Shown here: positions 7,924 to 10,178 of the stretch, one piece after another | Layout of the letters: the number at the start of each line of letters is the position of its first letter | How positions within the stretch are numbered: the first letter of the stretch is position 1 | NCBI RefSeq assembly: GCF_938045625.1 | Contig: NZ_CALIAV010000103.1 | Coordinates: 1-10,178, forward strand | Direction: 5' to 3' | Length of the DNA: 10,178 bases | From: an uncultured Campylobacter sp. | GTDB lineage: Bacteria > Campylobacterota > Campylobacteria > Campylobacterales > Campylobacteraceae | The notes under the pieces: generated by a model | Seen by the model: the letters and a program-made list of their open reading frames with translations, nothing else | Told to the model about the DNA's origin: nothing | Database searches by the model: none | Made by a program: the position numbers and the translations under genes

Positions 7924-8487
7924 GTGAAAAACCCGCTTTACTACGTAGATTATTGGTATGATTTGATTAAATTCGGCTTTGATCGGAAGCATACTTTTAT
8001 AACGCTAATCGTTGTTTGCGTTTCATTTATCGCACCGATACTTCTCTTGTACTCCTACTCTATCGTACCAAGTACTCAAAGCATAAGAGATCCATTCGTA
8101 TTTTACGGTACTATAAAAGAACTTAAAAGGCACAAAGGACATTATCGTACGAAAGCCAATTGTGTAGTGTCAATCCAAAATAATAATAAAATCATCACTA
8201 GACGCTTTGTAGATGTAAAAATTTCAGAAGGAACATATATTTGTGATATATTTTTTAAAGAATATGTATTTAATCGATGTATAATCATAAATATGTCTGA
8301 TTTTGTATTGAATAAGCTGAGCCGCTGCGATGATGGTTTGGTTTTATTTAAAGATACGACAAACATGAGCTATCTCTACAAAGGAAGAAAAACTAGCGTT
8401 ATAGCTGGTATAATTTTAGTTTTAATAGCTTTTATATTTACTTTCAAGCTTCATATAGAATATAAAAAATTCAAGGGAAAGGGGTAA
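7924..8487 (+). CDS. Small two-helix membrane protein with a cysteine-containing loop
   Basis: 187 residues, GTG start with AGGAG 4 nt upstream. Transmembrane helices are at about 25-46 (FITLIVVCVSFIAPILLLYS) and 157-174 (TSVIAGIILVLIAFIFTF). Basic residues flank both outer sides (FDRKH before the first; KLHIEYKKFKGKG at the C-terminus). The positive-inside rule therefore puts both ends in the cytoplasm and the loop of about 110 residues in the periplasm. The loop looks beta-rich and holds four cysteines (80, 107, 119, 135) that could form two disulfides. The topology recalls DUF3592-type proteins, but I cannot confirm that family. The stop lies 4 nt before the next ATG, so it is almost certainly translated together with the large Calx-beta gene. 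It fills the same slot as the ankyrin protein on the left and may be a partner, anchor or protective protein for its neighbour. Confidence 0.8.
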   Translation: MKNPLYYVDYWYDLIKFGFDRKHTFITLIVVCVSFIAPILLLYSYSIVPSTQSIRDPFVFYGTIKELKRHKGHYRTKANCVVSIQNNNKIITRRFVDVKISEGTYICDIFFKEYVFNRCIIINMSDFVLNKLSRCDDGLVLFKDTTNMSYLYKGRKTSVIAGIILVLIAFIFTFKLHIEYKKFKGKG

Positions 8488-8491
8488 AAAA

Positions 8492-10178
8492 ATGAGTTTT
8501 AAATTAGATCCAAAAACAGTAGAAAATTCTATATCCAGTGGACTTTCTATCGATAGTGCTAGGAGGACTTTGACCGGCAATGATGTAAATCGCGCAGAGT
8601 ACATGAACGCTACAACTAATATAGCTCAAGCTATATTGCCATTGCTAAAAAAATTAGAAAAATACCTTCCTGCAGCTCAACTAGCCAATTTGTGGACTAG
8701 CTGGAATAAAATTTTAAATGATCGTGACTATAAAAATGGAATAAAAATTTCTAATATGGTTTCATTTGCTGGCGATCTAATAGGGGTTATATCTCAAAGC
8801 CCATATCTACCTCCTCAAATAAGATTTGGTGCCTTTGCATTAAGCGCTTCATTAACTGTTCTTTCTTGGGGAATTTCCGAGTTAGAAGATGCCTCCGAAG
8901 CTGAACAAAAAGAAAGAGAGCGTGCAGAAAAGCTTTTTAGAGATAGTTATGCCAGGGCACAAGAAAGCTGGGGCGAGGCGTGGAAATTAGACGACTTTTT
9001 GCTTTACAAAGTCGATAGCCCGATCGCGAATGAAAGTGATGGGTTTGTAGTATTTACACTTAAATTTAACCACGTTTTAGATAAAAGTTTAACCATAAAA
9101 TATCATACCATTCAAAATACTGCCACCGAAGGAAAAGATTATCAAGGATTTAAACCAGAAACCCCCGGCAGTGTTACAATACCTGCAGGTGTTAGTGAGT
9201 ACAAGATTAAGATACCTATAATGGAAGATAATGAAGGCGGAGAGGGCGAAGAAAATTTTGCTATAAATATAGCATCGGATATGCTATCTTACGGTATAGG
9301 TAAATATATATTAATGGACGATACTGTTAGCGGTGTAGGAACGATAATAGATAAACCAATCAAACTTACCGTCTCTAATGCAACTGTAGCAGAAAACGGC
9401 GGTAGGGCAGAATTCACCGTCTCTATAGATCGCCCCGTATCGAGCGATATAAAATTAGATGCATTCGCTAGTAGCGTAGGGACAAACTCTAGTGATAAGG
9501 ACTTTACGACTACCGAACCTAGAGGTATAAAAGCATATGGAGATATGGTAATTAAGGCAGGGCAAACCAGCACTAAAATATATGTGGATATAAAAGATGA
9601 TGAAGAAATAGAAAATGATGAAAAATTTGCCCTATTCGTTAATGTAGATGAGGCTATATCGAAAAAATATAATATAAAAGGAGATACATTAGGCAACACT
9701 TATATCGCTACTGGCACTATTTATGACGACGATTCCAAAAAAGATATTATAGTGACTATCCATGATGCAGCTTCTGTAGAAGGAGATGCGGGTCATCACT
9801 CGATGAAATTTAAAGTCACATTAAACAAAGAATTACAAGGAGATGAAAGCATAGTGCTTTCTACCGCTAGTGGCTTTATAACATTAAATAAAAACAATCA
9901 AACTTCAGATATAGTATATACTTGGCAGGGCAATAGCACTCCAAATGAAGACTATAAATTTAAAATAGGAGCTACCGTATGGGAGACATCGGGAAATATA
10001 AATGTCAAACATATCAGATATGCAAATGCCCTCATCAAAGACGACGATAAAGCTAAAAAGCCTGGCGATCCTAAATATTATGATCCGCTCGTAGTAGATC
10101 TCGGTGGAGACGGCATAGAGCTTATAAAGATGAACGGAGCCATAAATTTCGATCACGATCTAAACGGTTTTGCCGAAG
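8492..10178 (+). CDS. Large Calx-beta secreted protein with FrpC-like self-processing module (3' end outside window)
   Basis: Open from the ATG at 8492 to the right edge (562 complete codons); C-terminus missing. An AAAGGGG (8478-8484) lies 7 nt before the start, overlapping the end of the upstream gene. No signal peptide, as expected for type I secretion. Residues 1-165 are mostly helical, with a hydrophobic stretch at about 90-130 and a charged helix after it (EQKERERAEKLFRDSYARAQ); family not recognised. Three Calx-beta-like domains follow: about 168-285 (NTATEGKDYQGF, MEDNEGGEGEENF), 290-415 (VAENGGRAEFTVSID, KDDEEIENDEKF, YDDD) and 419-520 (SVEGDAGHHSMKF, IKDDDK). Then come KKPGDPKYYD, the Asp531-Pro532 bond, DPLVVDLGGDGIE and FDHDLNGFAE (554-562), the start of a FrpC-like self-processing module. 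From IKDDDK on it equals the left protein except for one Asp/Ala change. No RTX nonapeptides occur in the visible part; they may lie beyond the edge. Confidence 0.88.
   Translation, partial: MSFKLDPKTVENSISSGLSIDSARRTLTGNDVNRAEYMNATTNIAQAILPLLKKLEKYLPAAQLANLWTSWNKILNDRDYKNGIKISNMVSFAGDLIGVISQSPYLPPQIRFGAFALSASLTVLSWGISELEDASEAEQKERERAEKLFRDSYARAQESWGEAWKLDDFLLYKVDSPIANESDGFVVFTLKFNHVLDKSLTIKYHTIQNTATEGKDYQGFKPETPGSVTIPAGVSEYKIKIPIMEDNEGGEGEENFAINIASDMLSYGIGKYILMDDTVSGVGTIIDKPIKLTVSNATVAENGGRAEFTVSIDRPVSSDIKLDAFASSVGTNSSDKDFTTTEPRGIKAYGDMVIKAGQTSTKIYVDIKDDEEIENDEKFALFVNVDEAISKKYNIKGDTLGNTYIATGTIYDDDSKKDIIVTIHDAASVEGDAGHHSMKFKVTLNKELQGDESIVLSTASGFITLNKNNQTSDIVYTWQGNSTPNEDYKFKIGATVWETSGNINVKHIRYANALIKDDDKAKKPGDPKYYDPLVVDLGGDGIELIKMNGAINFDHDLNGFAE
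10034..10178. repeat. Right arm of in-frame inverted repeat
   Basis: Reverse complement of 1-145 with 8 mismatches. The last 55 bases (10124-10178) are identical to the left arm. It lies in the same codon phase of the right Calx-beta gene as the left arm does in the left RTX gene (each gene reaches the edge with one base of the next codon). Confidence 0.97.

Noticed and set aside
1..10178. Terminal inverted repeats of a transposon or insertion sequence
   Set aside because: The repeats lie within coding sequence in phase with it and encode a known protein module; no transposase is present between them and no target-site duplication can be judged.

Overview
The window looks like a Campylobacter-type epsilonproteobacterial chromosome. 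The DNA is AT-rich, full of AAATTTTAA/AAATTTAAA words, intergenic regions are T-tract rich, and TTG and GTG starts are frequent. No marker gene fixes the species. The tolC-like gene is visibly more GC-rich than the genes around it. This suggests, without proving it, that the flanking secreted-protein genes have a different history from the transporter gene.

Layout. The window is nearly mirror-symmetric. Reading outward to the left (minus strand) are a membrane-anchored ankyrin-repeat protein (4549-3089) and then, 18 nt later, a very large RTX/Calx-beta protein (from 3070, running off the left edge). Reading outward to the right (plus strand) are a small two-helix membrane protein (7924-8487) and then, 4 nt later, a second large Calx-beta protein (from 8492, running off the right edge). 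Between the two divergent operons lie about 1.55 kb with no convincing gene (4550-6103) and a TolC-family outer-membrane protein (6104-7750), the expected exit channel for type I secretion of such proteins. The inner-membrane ABC transporter and membrane-fusion protein are not in the window.

The main observation. The two ends of the window are an inverted repeat: the first 145 bases are the reverse complement of the last 145 with 8 differences, and the outermost 55 bases match perfectly. Both large genes enter this repeat in the same codon phase, so both encode the same segment: a KKPGDPKYYD linker, an Asp-Pro bond, and the start of a FrpC-like self-processing module. Homologous inversion across this repeat would swap the different N-terminal halves of the two secreted proteins onto each other's C-terminal halves, in frame. 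This makes the window a candidate reciprocal reassortment locus for type I-secreted proteins. The repeat, the frame and the motifs are read from sequence. That inversion happens is inference.

How the genes may work together. TolC would export both large proteins, calcium would fold their RTX/Calx-beta domains and trigger Asp-Pro cleavage, and the co-transcribed membrane proteins are candidate partners or protective proteins, in the way frpD lies directly upstream of frpC in Neisseria meningitidis.
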